A stretch of 64,000 nucleotides of DNA from positions 62,001 to 126,000 of the forward strand of contig JAEWIS010000048.1 of assembly GCA_023386955.1 (NCBI GenBank). The letters run 5' to 3'. Source of the stretch: Bacillota bacterium (GTDB lineage Bacteria; Bacillota; Bacilli; Paenibacillales; NBRC-103111). The position numbers were made by a program, and so were the translations under genes. The notes under the pieces were generated by a model. That model searched no databases, was not told where the DNA came from, and was given only the letters and a program-made list of their open reading frames with translations. Below, one piece after another: positions 36,864 through 44,247 of this stretch; positions within the stretch are counted from its first letter, which is position 1, and each line of letters starts with the position of its first letter.

Positions 36864-37934
36864 TTGGCGACCATTGATGACGTTGCAAAAATTGCCGGAG
36901 TATCGAAAAGCACGGTGTCCAACGTGTTTTCCAAAAAGCGCCCCATCAGCAAGGATGTGGCGGACCGGGTGCTCCAGGCAGCGCAGGAGCTTTCTTACAA
37001 GCCCAATTATTGGGCCAAAAGCCTGGCCGGCGGCAAAACAAGGATTATCGGGATCAGCATGGAGGGGGAGCAAATCCAGTTCGGCGCCTTTCATATGGCA
37101 CTGCTGAATGGAGTGTTGAAGGAATGCTACAGCCGGGGGTACCGGCTGTTGGTCAATACCCTCCCCAAAGCCTTCGCCAGCCAGACGGAAAATTGGGCCT
37201 CCAATCCGGTAGACGGAGAAATTGTGCTGGACCCCACCGTCCATGACGCCCGCCTCCGGGAGCGCCTGCAGGAGCAATTGCCCGTTGTGGTTATAGGCCG
37301 CCCTCCGGCCGCTTACGAAACCCGGGTCTCCTACGTGGACAATGACAATGTGGGGGCCGCCTTTCGGGTCACCGAATACCTGCTTGGCCTGGGCCACCGC
37401 CGGATTCTGTTCCTGAACGCCCCTGCCGACAGGACCGTGGCCCATGACAGGGAGGCCGGCTACCGGGAAGCTTTCCGGGCAAGCGGGATTCTTCCGGGAG
37501 GAGAACAGGTGGAGTACCGTCCCACAGGAGCCGGAAGCTCCGTAGAGTTCGGCTACCGCGCCACCCTGGCGTGCCTGACACGTTCACCGGAGATTACCGC
37601 CGTCATCACGGATACCGACAAGGTGGCCCTTGGAGTATACCAGGCGTCGGATGAGCTGGGGCTGTCCGTGCCGGAGCAGCTGTCCGTCTTTTCCTTCAGC
37701 GTGGAGCCGGGATATGGAGCGGAATTCGCTCCCGCGTTAAGCTGTGTCCGGCTGGATGCGGAGGGCTTGGGCACCGAAGCAGCTAGGCTTCTGCTGGAGA
37801 GCTGCGAGCAGCCCTCTCCGGCGGTCCGGCGCTCCATCATTTCCTGTGAGCTCTTGATCCGGGAATCCTGCGTTCCCCCGAAAACAACCGAAACGGATGG
37901 ATGCGGCCAGCCGCATCAACCAATACAACCTTAA
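36864..37934 (+). CDS. LacI-family transcriptional regulator
   Basis: 356 residues, TTG start behind AGGAGG (11-base spacing). N-terminal helix-turn-helix MATIDDVAKIAGVSKSTVSNVFSKKRPIS with the hinge helix (YKPNYWAKSLAGGKT), then a periplasmic-binding-like effector domain (IIGISMEGEQIQFGAFHMALLNGV ... VIVDNDNVGAAFRVTEYLLGLGHRRI-type NDN motif). It heads the sugar ABC operon and is only 14 bases from the binding-protein start, so it is likely a local, sugar-responsive repressor acting at the palindromes upstream. Confidence 0.92.
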   Translation: MATIDDVAKIAGVSKSTVSNVFSKKRPISKDVADRVLQAAQELSYKPNYWAKSLAGGKTRIIGISMEGEQIQFGAFHMALLNGVLKECYSRGYRLLVNTLPKAFASQTENWASNPVDGEIVLDPTVHDARLRERLQEQLPVVVIGRPPAAYETRVSYVDNDNVGAAFRVTEYLLGLGHRRILFLNAPADRTVAHDREAGYREAFRASGILPGGEQVEYRPTGAGSSVEFGYRATLACLTRSPEITAVITDTDKVALGVYQASDELGLSVPEQLSVFSFSVEPGYGAEFAPALSCVRLDAEGLGTEAARLLLESCEQPSPAVRRSIISCELLIRESCVPPKTTETDGCGQPHQPIQP

Positions 37935-37947
37935 AGGAGTGGAAGTT

Positions 37948-39402
37948 ATGGGAAACAACAAAACAAAGCTGGGTTTAACCGCGGTTATGGCCGCTACACT
38001 GCTGGCCACTGCCGCCTGCGGCAGCCAAACGGAACAGAACAGCGGGGCCTCTCCCGACCCGTCGGCAAGCTCTTCTGCTGCCGCCTCTGCAGCACCAGGC
38101 GGCAGTCCGCAAGGCCAGAAGCATCTGCGCATGATGGTGGGTGTTATCGGCGGGAAAACCCCGGAGGAGCATGCCCTGTTCGAAAAAGAGGTGGAGCGGC
38201 TGACCGGCATCAAGGTGACCATGGAGAAACCCAGCGGCAGCATGAACGATAAGCTGCTGCCTGCCATTTCCGCAGGGGAAAAATATGATCTGATCCAGGT
38301 GGACAAGCCTCTGATGGAGATTCTCTATGACCAGGGGGTGCTGATGCCTCTGGACGACAAAATCAAAGCCTCCTCCGTCATCTCCGACACGGCTGTGTTT
38401 CCCGCCAAGGAGTGGGATCAGGTGCGCCTGAAGGACGGCAAGGTCTACGGCATCTTCACCAAATTCCAGGGAGGCACCATGCCGGTGGTCCGCCAGGACT
38501 GGATGGAGAAGCTGCAGCTGGCGGAGCCCAAAACCCTGGACGATTATTACAATGTCCTGAAGGCCTTTAAGGAAAAGGACCCGGACGGCAACGGCAAGGC
38601 AGATACCTACGGCCTGAGCACAGCGGGCCTCTATGAAATCCAAGGGTTTATGAGCGGGGCTGGGGTCAAGGCCGGTTATGTGATGAAGGATGGCAAACGG
38701 ACCATTCCCTATGCCTCCGAAGCCGCCATTTCTGTATATGAATGGTTTGCCAAGCTGTACAAGGAAGGCATTCTTGATCCCAACTTCGCCACCAACGACG
38801 CCGGAAAAATGCGTGATCTGTTCCTGACCGACCGGGTGGGCATGGTCACCTATTGGGATGCCTGGGTGGGCATGTTCAACAATACCCGGCTGCAGAAGGA
38901 CCCGGCTACCACCTTCAAGGCCAAGGGGCTGCTGCCTGCCCAAGGACCGGAAGGCAAGGTCATTATGCGCCGGGGCGACCCCAATGTCTGGATCATTCCG
39001 GTGAACTCCCCTGACCCGGCCACAGCCATGAAGTTCATTGAGTTCTGGAGCACGGAAAAAGGCAATATTCTCGGCACTCTGGGCATTGAGGGCACCGACT
39101 ATACCGTAAAGGACGGCAAATATGAGCTGACCCAAACCGGCAAGGATCACAGTCAGGACCACGGGTCGCCGTTTATCTACAATACCAAGTGGCAGAATCC
39201 CTTCGGACTTTTGCCCGGCGTTAAGGAAGCCCAGGAGCTGGTGCTGAAGCATGCCACCCTAGAAACCACCGGCTCCAGCTGGAAGGAAGTGGAGAAGATT
39301 CTGAACAACTATGCGCTTCAGGCCATGCAGGGCAAAATTCCGGCAGACGATGCGGTCAAGAAAATGAATGATGAGCTGAAGGCTGCCAAGCTGATTGACT
39401 AG
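37948..39402 (+). CDS. ABC transporter substrate-binding lipoprotein
   Basis: 484 residues from ATG 37948 (AAAGGAG upstream). Lipoprotein signal TAVMAATLLATAACGS with the lipid-anchored Cys, a Ser/Ala/Pro linker, then a family 1 extracellular solute-binding fold (LTGIKVTMEKPSG, YDLIQVDKPLMEILYDQGVLMPLDDKI, GNGKADTYGLST). The last motif is typical of Paenibacillus LplA-type oligosaccharide-binding proteins. Works with the two permeases that follow; substrate probably a plant-derived or host oligosaccharide, not determinable here. Confidence 0.92.
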   Translation: MGNNKTKLGLTAVMAATLLATAACGSQTEQNSGASPDPSASSSAAASAAPGGSPQGQKHLRMMVGVIGGKTPEEHALFEKEVERLTGIKVTMEKPSGSMNDKLLPAISAGEKYDLIQVDKPLMEILYDQGVLMPLDDKIKASSVISDTAVFPAKEWDQVRLKDGKVYGIFTKFQGGTMPVVRQDWMEKLQLAEPKTLDDYYNVLKAFKEKDPDGNGKADTYGLSTAGLYEIQGFMSGAGVKAGYVMKDGKRTIPYASEAAISVYEWFAKLYKEGILDPNFATNDAGKMRDLFLTDRVGMVTYWDAWVGMFNNTRLQKDPATTFKAKGLLPAQGPEGKVIMRRGDPNVWIIPVNSPDPATAMKFIEFWSTEKGNILGTLGIEGTDYTVKDGKYELTQTGKDHSQDHGSPFIYNTKWQNPFGLLPGVKEAQELVLKHATLETTGSSWKEVEKILNNYALQAMQGKIPADDAVKKMNDELKAAKLID

Positions 39403-39434
39403 GGCTTCACGCATGAAAGGGCGGTGAACGAAAC

Positions 39435-40418
39435 ATGGCTGCAGATAACCAACTGGCAGTCCCTCATACCGGGAGCCCGGAGGAACAGGCCCCCGCTATC
39501 CGCCGGGGAAGCGGACGGCGTGCTGCCCGAAGCTTTCCTCTGCTGCGCCGACTGTGGTCGCGGTACGGTATTTTCTATGTGATGATAATCCCCGTGGTTG
39601 CCTACTTCCTGACGTTTTCCTACTACCCCCTGATGCGGGGGTTCCTTATCAGCTTCCAGAAATTCCGGGTCATCGGCGACCGCCCCTTCGTGGGGCTGGA
39701 CAATTACCGGACGGTGCTGGCGGATCCGGATTTCTGGAGGATGCTGGTGAATACCCTCATGATCGGCGGAGGCATTCTTGTACTGGGTTTTGCCGCGCCG
39801 CTGGTGGTGGCCCTGTCCCTAAACGAGGTAGGAAGGGGCTGGTTCAAGAAGCTGACACAGATGATTGTGTATCTGCCACATCTGTTCTCGTGGATTGTGG
39901 TGGCGGGCATCTGGATTTTTATGCTGACGCCGGACGGCGGATTGGTGAATGAGCTAAGGGAGTGGTTCGGCCTGCCGCCCATCCACTTTTTAGCGGAAAA
40001 GGAATACAGCCGGGCGGCTATGGTGCTGGCGGCGGTCTGGAAGGATGCCGGGTATACCTGCATTATTTACCTGGCTGCGATTGTGGGACTGAATCCCGCC
40101 TTGTACGAGGCAGCCCGGATTGACGGAGCCAACCGCTGGCAGCTGGTCCGCCACATCACCCTGCCGCAGCTGGTGCCGGCCATGCAGGTGGTGCTGATGC
40201 TGTCCGTCATGGGTGTGCTGCGAATATTCGACCAGATCTTTGCCATGCGCAATCCGGCTATCGAACGGTATGTGGATGTGTTGATGATCTACACCTACGA
40301 AAAAGGTCTGGTGAAATTCGATATGGGCGTCGCCAACGCCGCAGGATGCCTGGTCATTGCAGCTACGGTGCTGCTGACCCTGGCCGTGCGCCGGTTGGCG
40401 GGAAATGGAGAGAGGTGA
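39435..40418 (+). CDS. sugar ABC transporter permease (LplB-like)
   Basis: 327 residues. Six membrane helices and the coupling EAA loop EAARIDGANRWQLVRHITLP that touches the ATPase. N-terminal 40 residues are polar. The family start RYGIFYVMIIPVVAYFLTFSYYPLMRGFLISF is characteristic of LplB/MalF-like subunits. No ATPase gene is in the operon; as in many Bacillota a shared MsmX-type ATPase elsewhere would energise it. Confidence 0.92.
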   Translation: MAADNQLAVPHTGSPEEQAPAIRRGSGRRAARSFPLLRRLWSRYGIFYVMIIPVVAYFLTFSYYPLMRGFLISFQKFRVIGDRPFVGLDNYRTVLADPDFWRMLVNTLMIGGGILVLGFAAPLVVALSLNEVGRGWFKKLTQMIVYLPHLFSWIVVAGIWIFMLTPDGGLVNELREWFGLPPIHFLAEKEYSRAAMVLAAVWKDAGYTCIIYLAAIVGLNPALYEAARIDGANRWQLVRHITLPQLVPAMQVVLMLSVMGVLRIFDQIFAMRNPAIERYVDVLMIYTYEKGLVKFDMGVANAAGCLVIAATVLLTLAVRRLAGNGER

Positions 40419-40422
40419 TCAC

Positions 40423-41373
40423 GTGAAGGCGGTGCAAACAACGGCAGATAACCGGGGATTACAGGGCGGCGCTGATTTTGCCGGGCCAGGCGGCAGGAGG
40501 CAACCAGGGCGTCTGCGGTCCGGAGGCAGCTTAGGTGGCGCTTTTTTCGACATCCTCAACACCCTGTTCCTCCTGTTTCTGGTATCGACGATGGTGATCC
40601 CCTTGCTGAATACACTGGCCCTCTCCTTCTCCGATGGTCTTGCTTCCATGGAGCCCCGGATTATTCTCTGGCCGGAGGCCTTCAGCACGGAGGGCTATTC
40701 CACCGTGTGGAACAAAATCCAGCTGGGCCGTCCCTTCTGGAACAATACCCTCGTCACTCTGTGGGGAACTGTGGGCCATGTCTGTCTGTGCGCCCTGGCC
40801 GGGTACGTCCTGATCCAACGCGGGCTGCCGGGACGAAAGTTCTTGACGGGATTTATTATGCTGACGATGATGGTCCCCTTCGAAACCATCATGATCCCCG
40901 TGTACATTGTGAACAAGGAGCTGGGGCTGCTTAATTCTCTGTCGGCGCTGGTCATTAACGGCATTGTGTCAGGCTTCAGCATTCTTCTGATGCGCAGCTT
41001 CTTCGGGGCGGTGCCGTGGGAGCTGGGGGAATCCGCCAGGCTTGACGGGGCCGGAGAGCTGCGCATATTCTTAACCTTATATGTCCCCTTGTCCGCGGCG
41101 GGGCTGGCAACCGTCACCCTGTTCGAATTTGTGGGCAAATGGAACCATTTCACACCGGCCGTGCTGTTTCTGAGCGATCCGGCCAAATATACGCTGCAGG
41201 TGGCCCTGAAGGCGTTGATCATTGACACCTCCTCCACCTCCAGCACTTTTCTGATCACCAAAAATGTGCGAATGGCAGGCATTGTGATTGCCTTATTGCC
41301 GTTAGTTATCATTTATCCGTTTGTCCAGCGGTTCTTTGTCCAGGGAATCATCGCGGGGGCAACCAAGGAATAG
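40423..41373 (+). CDS. sugar ABC transporter permease (YtcP-like)
   Basis: 316 residues from GTG 40423, which follows GGAGAGAGG; an in-frame ATG at 40405 overlaps the previous gene and is less likely. About 50 polar residues, then six membrane helices (ILNTLFLLFLVSTMVIPLLNTLALSFS...) and the EAA-like loop ESARLDGAGELRIFLTLYVPLS. Partner of the preceding permease. End overlaps nothing; the metallohydrolase begins 11 bases later. Confidence 0.92.
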   Translation: MKAVQTTADNRGLQGGADFAGPGGRRQPGRLRSGGSLGGAFFDILNTLFLLFLVSTMVIPLLNTLALSFSDGLASMEPRIILWPEAFSTEGYSTVWNKIQLGRPFWNNTLVTLWGTVGHVCLCALAGYVLIQRGLPGRKFLTGFIMLTMMVPFETIMIPVYIVNKELGLLNSLSALVINGIVSGFSILLMRSFFGAVPWELGESARLDGAGELRIFLTLYVPLSAAGLATVTLFEFVGKWNHFTPAVLFLSDPAKYTLQVALKALIIDTSSTSSTFLITKNVRMAGIVIALLPLVIIYPFVQRFFVQGIIAGATKE

Positions 41374-41384
41374 GAGGCGGGCCC

Positions 41385-42866
41385 ATGCGGCTGGAGCTTA
41401 TCCGGGACATCATGTCCCATGAGGAAAAAACATATATCGAGGTGCCCTTTACGGTGCCGGAGCATGTGGAGCGCCTTTCGGTATCCATGACGGTGGAGGA
41501 TTTGACGAGTGAAGCTCCTGCGGAAATCCGCAGCACACCAGAAATCACCGCCTCTCCGGCAGCGGCAGTCAAACCTGCCGCCAACGGCTTCGGCATCCGC
41601 CTGCCCTCTCCCAAAACCACCATTGTGGATATGGGTATCCGGGATTCCGCCGGGATGAGAGGGTGGAGCGGCGGCGCCCGCAGCTTCTTCGAAATCGGGC
41701 CGGAGGAGGCGACACCGGGTTATTTGCCGGGAGAGGTGACTGCAGGCGAATGGAAGGTCCTGCTGGGTGCTTACCGTATTCCCCCAGCCGGCTGCCGCGT
41801 CACGTTGGAGGTGCAGATGACCGAGGCGCCAGGACGCTGGCTCAAGGGCGAGCTGCATGCCCATACCAACCACAGCGACGGGCACTATTCCCTGCCGGAG
41901 GCCATTAAGCTGGCCGAGCAGGCAGGACTGGATTTTCTCGCCTTAACGGACCACAATACTGTCAGTCAGAATCTGGCCCGCCACCGGCTGGAAACGGATC
42001 TGACCCTGATCCCGGCTATGGAGCTGACCACCCTCTCCGGGCATTGCAACCTCTATGGGCTGGAAATGCCCACCGGGGATTTCCGCACACTGCGTCTGGA
42101 GGATACGGCGGGGCTGCTGCGCACTGCCAAGGAACGTGGCGCATATGTGTCGCTGAATCATCCCCATTGCAGCAATTGCGGATGGACGTGGGGCTTTGAT
42201 GTGCCCCATGACTGGGTGGAGGTCTGGAACGGTCCGTGGCGGGAGGATAACCTCAGGACGCTGGTGTGGTGGCAGGAGCAACTGGAAGCCGGACGGAGAC
42301 TTACCGCTGTCGGCGGCAGCGATTTTCACCGGCCCCACCCGTATATCCGCCATGGATCCCCGTGCAACTGGATTTTTGCCTACGGGCGATCGACTGACGC
42401 CATACTCCGCGCAGTAGACCGCGGCCGGGTTACCCTGTCCCATTCCCCTGAGGGGCCACGGCTGACCATCTCCATCGGACATTGGGGAATGGGTGACGTG
42501 GTCCCTGCCGCTCTTGCAGAGGGGATGTGGCTGGATGTACAGGCTTCGGGCGGACTCCTCCGCGGCGATGTGCTGCGGGTTTACTCCGCCAATGGCTTGG
42601 AGGAGGAACGGATACTGGACGGGGACGGCGGGGCTGGGGACGGCAATGGAGATGGAGATGGAAATGGAGCATCCGATTGGATCAGAACCGAACCTGGCAA
42701 AGAATCCGGTGATGTGGCCGGCCTAGGCGGGAACAATGGCACCCTGCTGGAGCTGGTTTCCCATAACCGCCTGTTTTACCGGGCGGAGCTGTGGCGGTAT
42801 GCGGAGGAAGCCGGGGGACTGTCGATGATTGCCATGACCAACCCGATCTACCTTTCAGCCCAATAG
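41385..42866 (+). CDS. CehA/McbA-type PHP metallohydrolase
   Basis: 493 residues, ATG behind AGGAGG. The first 150 residues form a beta-rich domain (YIEVPFTVPEHVERLSVSMTVEDL). A PHP phosphoesterase domain follows with ELHAHTNHSDG, LALTDHNTVSQ, LIPAMELTTLSGH and GGSDFHRPH supplying the metal ligands, as in the CehA/McbA family. Near residue 410 a Asp/Gly/Asn repeat (DGDGGAGDGNGDGDGNG) interrupts the C-terminal beta region. Last gene of the sugar operon; likely hydrolyses a phosphoester or carbamate/glycan derivative of what the transporter imports. No signal peptide, so cytoplasmic. Confidence 0.85.
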   Translation: MRLELIRDIMSHEEKTYIEVPFTVPEHVERLSVSMTVEDLTSEAPAEIRSTPEITASPAAAVKPAANGFGIRLPSPKTTIVDMGIRDSAGMRGWSGGARSFFEIGPEEATPGYLPGEVTAGEWKVLLGAYRIPPAGCRVTLEVQMTEAPGRWLKGELHAHTNHSDGHYSLPEAIKLAEQAGLDFLALTDHNTVSQNLARHRLETDLTLIPAMELTTLSGHCNLYGLEMPTGDFRTLRLEDTAGLLRTAKERGAYVSLNHPHCSNCGWTWGFDVPHDWVEVWNGPWREDNLRTLVWWQEQLEAGRRLTAVGGSDFHRPHPYIRHGSPCNWIFAYGRSTDAILRAVDRGRVTLSHSPEGPRLTISIGHWGMGDVVPAALAEGMWLDVQASGGLLRGDVLRVYSANGLEEERILDGDGGAGDGNGDGDGNGASDWIRTEPGKESGDVAGLGGNNGTLLELVSHNRLFYRAELWRYAEEAGGLSMIAMTNPIYLSAQ

Positions 42867-42887
42867 CATATGCTTCCGCATGCCAAA

Positions 42888-42925
42888 AAAGGCCGGTCCT
42901 GGATTCTTCACCAGAGCCGGCCTTT
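42888..42925. terminator. bidirectional terminator of the ABC operon and the HAD gene
   Basis: AAAGGCCGG..CTGG pairs with CCAG..CCGGCCTTT. Preceded by an A-run, so it can serve the plus-strand operon and the converging minus-strand HAD gene. Confidence 0.75.
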
Positions 42926-42951
42926 CATATGGCTTTTTTCATCATTCCGCT

Positions 42952-43686
42952 TCAGCTGACCTCCGCTTCCTGTTCCACGGGCATAACCCGGTTCCATAAT
43001 ACTGCGGGCTCACAGACCACAGCCTTGGCGGCATGAAGCCTGTCTAAGAGCTCCGGAAGTTCCAGCTCATCCAGAGAAGCCAGCCGCTCATGGCAGGGGC
43101 CGAACTTCATCACAGCGGTTGTGGCGTTGGGGACAACAACCGTGTACAAACCGGCTTGCATGGCTGCCTCCGCTCCTGCCGGAGAGTCCTCGATGGCCGC
43201 CGCCTGCCGGGGTCGTACCCCCAGCATCCGCAAGGCCTGCTGGTACAGCTCCGGGTCCGGAGCCACCCGGGTGGCGTCATCCACGGTCCGGATACAGTCA
43301 AAATAAGAGGCAATCCCCCACTTCTGGAGGTGGGGATCGATCTCCCGCCGCGGTGCGGCGGACACCAGGCCAATCTTAAGACCCATGGCTTTGGCGCGCA
43401 CCAGGGCATCCATTACCCCTGGCCGGAGCTCTTCTTGTTCCGTGAGTTCGGCACACCGGCTGCGGATCGCTTCCCGGAAGGCATTCAACTGCACCGGGAG
43501 TTGCATCCGGCCAAGCAAATCCTCGTAAGGGTTGAAGCTTTGGAAGCCTGTGCCGATGCACTGCGCATACAAGGACCAGTCCAGCTCCGCACCCTGATCG
43601 CGGTAAGCTTCCAGGAAGCTTTCGTAACGGGGGGTTTCCGTATCCAGAACAGTCCCTCCAAAGTTAAATATGACCGCTTTGATCAT
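42952..43686 (-). CDS. HAD-superfamily-like protein lacking the catalytic Asp
   Basis: 244 residues, beta-phosphoglucomutase-like HAD (subfamily IA) with cap domain. Motif I reads AVIFNFGGTVLDTE instead of DxDGTxxD, so the nucleophilic Asp is Asn8 and the general acid/base Asp is Gly10. Motif II Ser (GLVSAAP) and motif IV (AAIEDSPAG) are kept; the motif III Lys-Pro is replaced (TRVAPDPELY). The DNA codons are AAC and GGA. Probably without phosphatase activity, perhaps a binding or regulatory protein. It is the only gene behind the c-di-AMP riboswitch, 135 bases after its terminator. Start behind GGGAGGAG. Confidence 0.8.
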   Translation of the reverse strand: MIKAVIFNFGGTVLDTETPRYESFLEAYRDQGAELDWSLYAQCIGTGFQSFNPYEDLLGRMQLPVQLNAFREAIRSRCAELTEQEELRPGVMDALVRAKAMGLKIGLVSAAPRREIDPHLQKWGIASYFDCIRTVDDATRVAPDPELYQQALRMLGVRPRQAAAIEDSPAGAEAAMQAGLYTVVVPNATTAVMKFGPCHERLASLDELELPELLDRLHAAKAVVCEPAVLWNRVMPVEQEAEVS

Positions 43687-43820
43687 CGTCTCTCCTCCCT
43701 TCCTGCTTCAATTGATTCACACCTTCGCATCAACAGGCCTGCCTCCGGCATGATGGGGGAGCGGGATAGATCCGTCAGGAACAAACATGGTAAGCCAGCT
43801 GGAATTCGGGCATTGGAAAA

Positions 43821-43857
43821 ACAACAAAAAGAGCCCTTCAAACAAGGGCCCGACTCT
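43821..43857 (-). terminator. riboswitch-controlled terminator
   Basis: Minus strand GGGCCCTTGTTTGAAGGGCTC followed by TTTTTGTTG, ten bases or so beyond the end of the c-di-AMP aptamer. Expected to form when ligand is bound, as at ydaO leaders. Confidence 0.7.
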
Positions 43858-43867
43858 ACTTGTATAA

Positions 43868-44010
43868 GCAAAGTAATGACCCATCTCCATGCTGACGAGG
43901 TTAGCTGACGGACTCGGGCAGATGGCATCCCTACACGCAATAACTGCATGATTCGCCCCAAAAGAATGGTTCCCCCGCTTTCCGGTATGTTACCCCGGAA
44001 ATTAAGCGTA
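43868..44010 (-). promoter_or_regulatory. cyclic di-AMP riboswitch (ydaO/yuaA class)
   Basis: On the minus strand the conserved blocks appear in order: GCGGGGGAACCA, GGGGCGAATCATG, GTAGGGATGCC, and CCCGAGTCCGTCAGCTAACC followed by CTCGTCAGCATG. These are the invariant parts of the ydaO-yuaA aptamer that binds c-di-AMP. The terminator at 43821-43857 completes the switch. The next gene downstream is the HAD-like gene at 43686. Confidence 0.9.
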
Positions 44011-44015
44011 GTTTT

Positions 44016-44044
44016 ATGCTACTTCAAAAAAACTGAAAAGTCAA
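44016..44044 (-). promoter_or_regulatory. sigma-A promoter of the c-di-AMP riboswitch
   Basis: Minus strand TTGACT at 44044-44039, a 17-base spacer containing a T-tract, TAGCAT at 44021-44016; transcript start near 44009, at the first base of the aptamer. Confidence 0.75.
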
Positions 44045-44085
44045 ATATTTTATTGCCTGGATTGCCGCGGATCCCGGTGGGCGGA

Positions 44086-44167
44086 TTGTACTCGGTTTTT
44101 CATATACGATTGGTCACTTGGGCCTCTGTTCAGCCATTTGTACTCGGTTTTTCATATACGATTGGTC
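44086..44167. repeat. two direct copies of a 30-bp repeat, period 52
   Basis: The 30 bases at 44086-44115 (beginning TTGTACTCGGTTTTTCATAT) are repeated exactly at 44138-44167. The 22 bases between share GGCCTCTG/GAGCCTCA-like features with what follows the second copy, and a degenerate third start (TTGCATG) lies near 44190. So the region is about 2.5 units of a 52-base tandem repeat, between the xylanase terminator and the riboswitch promoter. Confidence 0.8.
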
Positions 44168-44195
44168 GTTAGAGCCTCAACTCGGCCAATTGCAT

Positions 44196-44230
44196 GTAAA
44201 ACCGCGCCAACACTAGCTGGCGCGGTTCTC
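44196..44230 (-). terminator. Rho-independent terminator of the xylanase gene
   Basis: ACCGCGCCA pairs with TGGCGCGGT; the minus strand continues TTTTACATG. It lies 20 bases behind the stop codon. Confidence 0.85.
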
Positions 44231-44247
44231 ATCATCCTTATGAGAGT

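Noticed and set aside
43683-43961. 92-codon minus frame over the region upstream of the HAD gene
   Set aside because: It runs across the c-di-AMP aptamer and its terminator; the RNA explains the sequence conservation.
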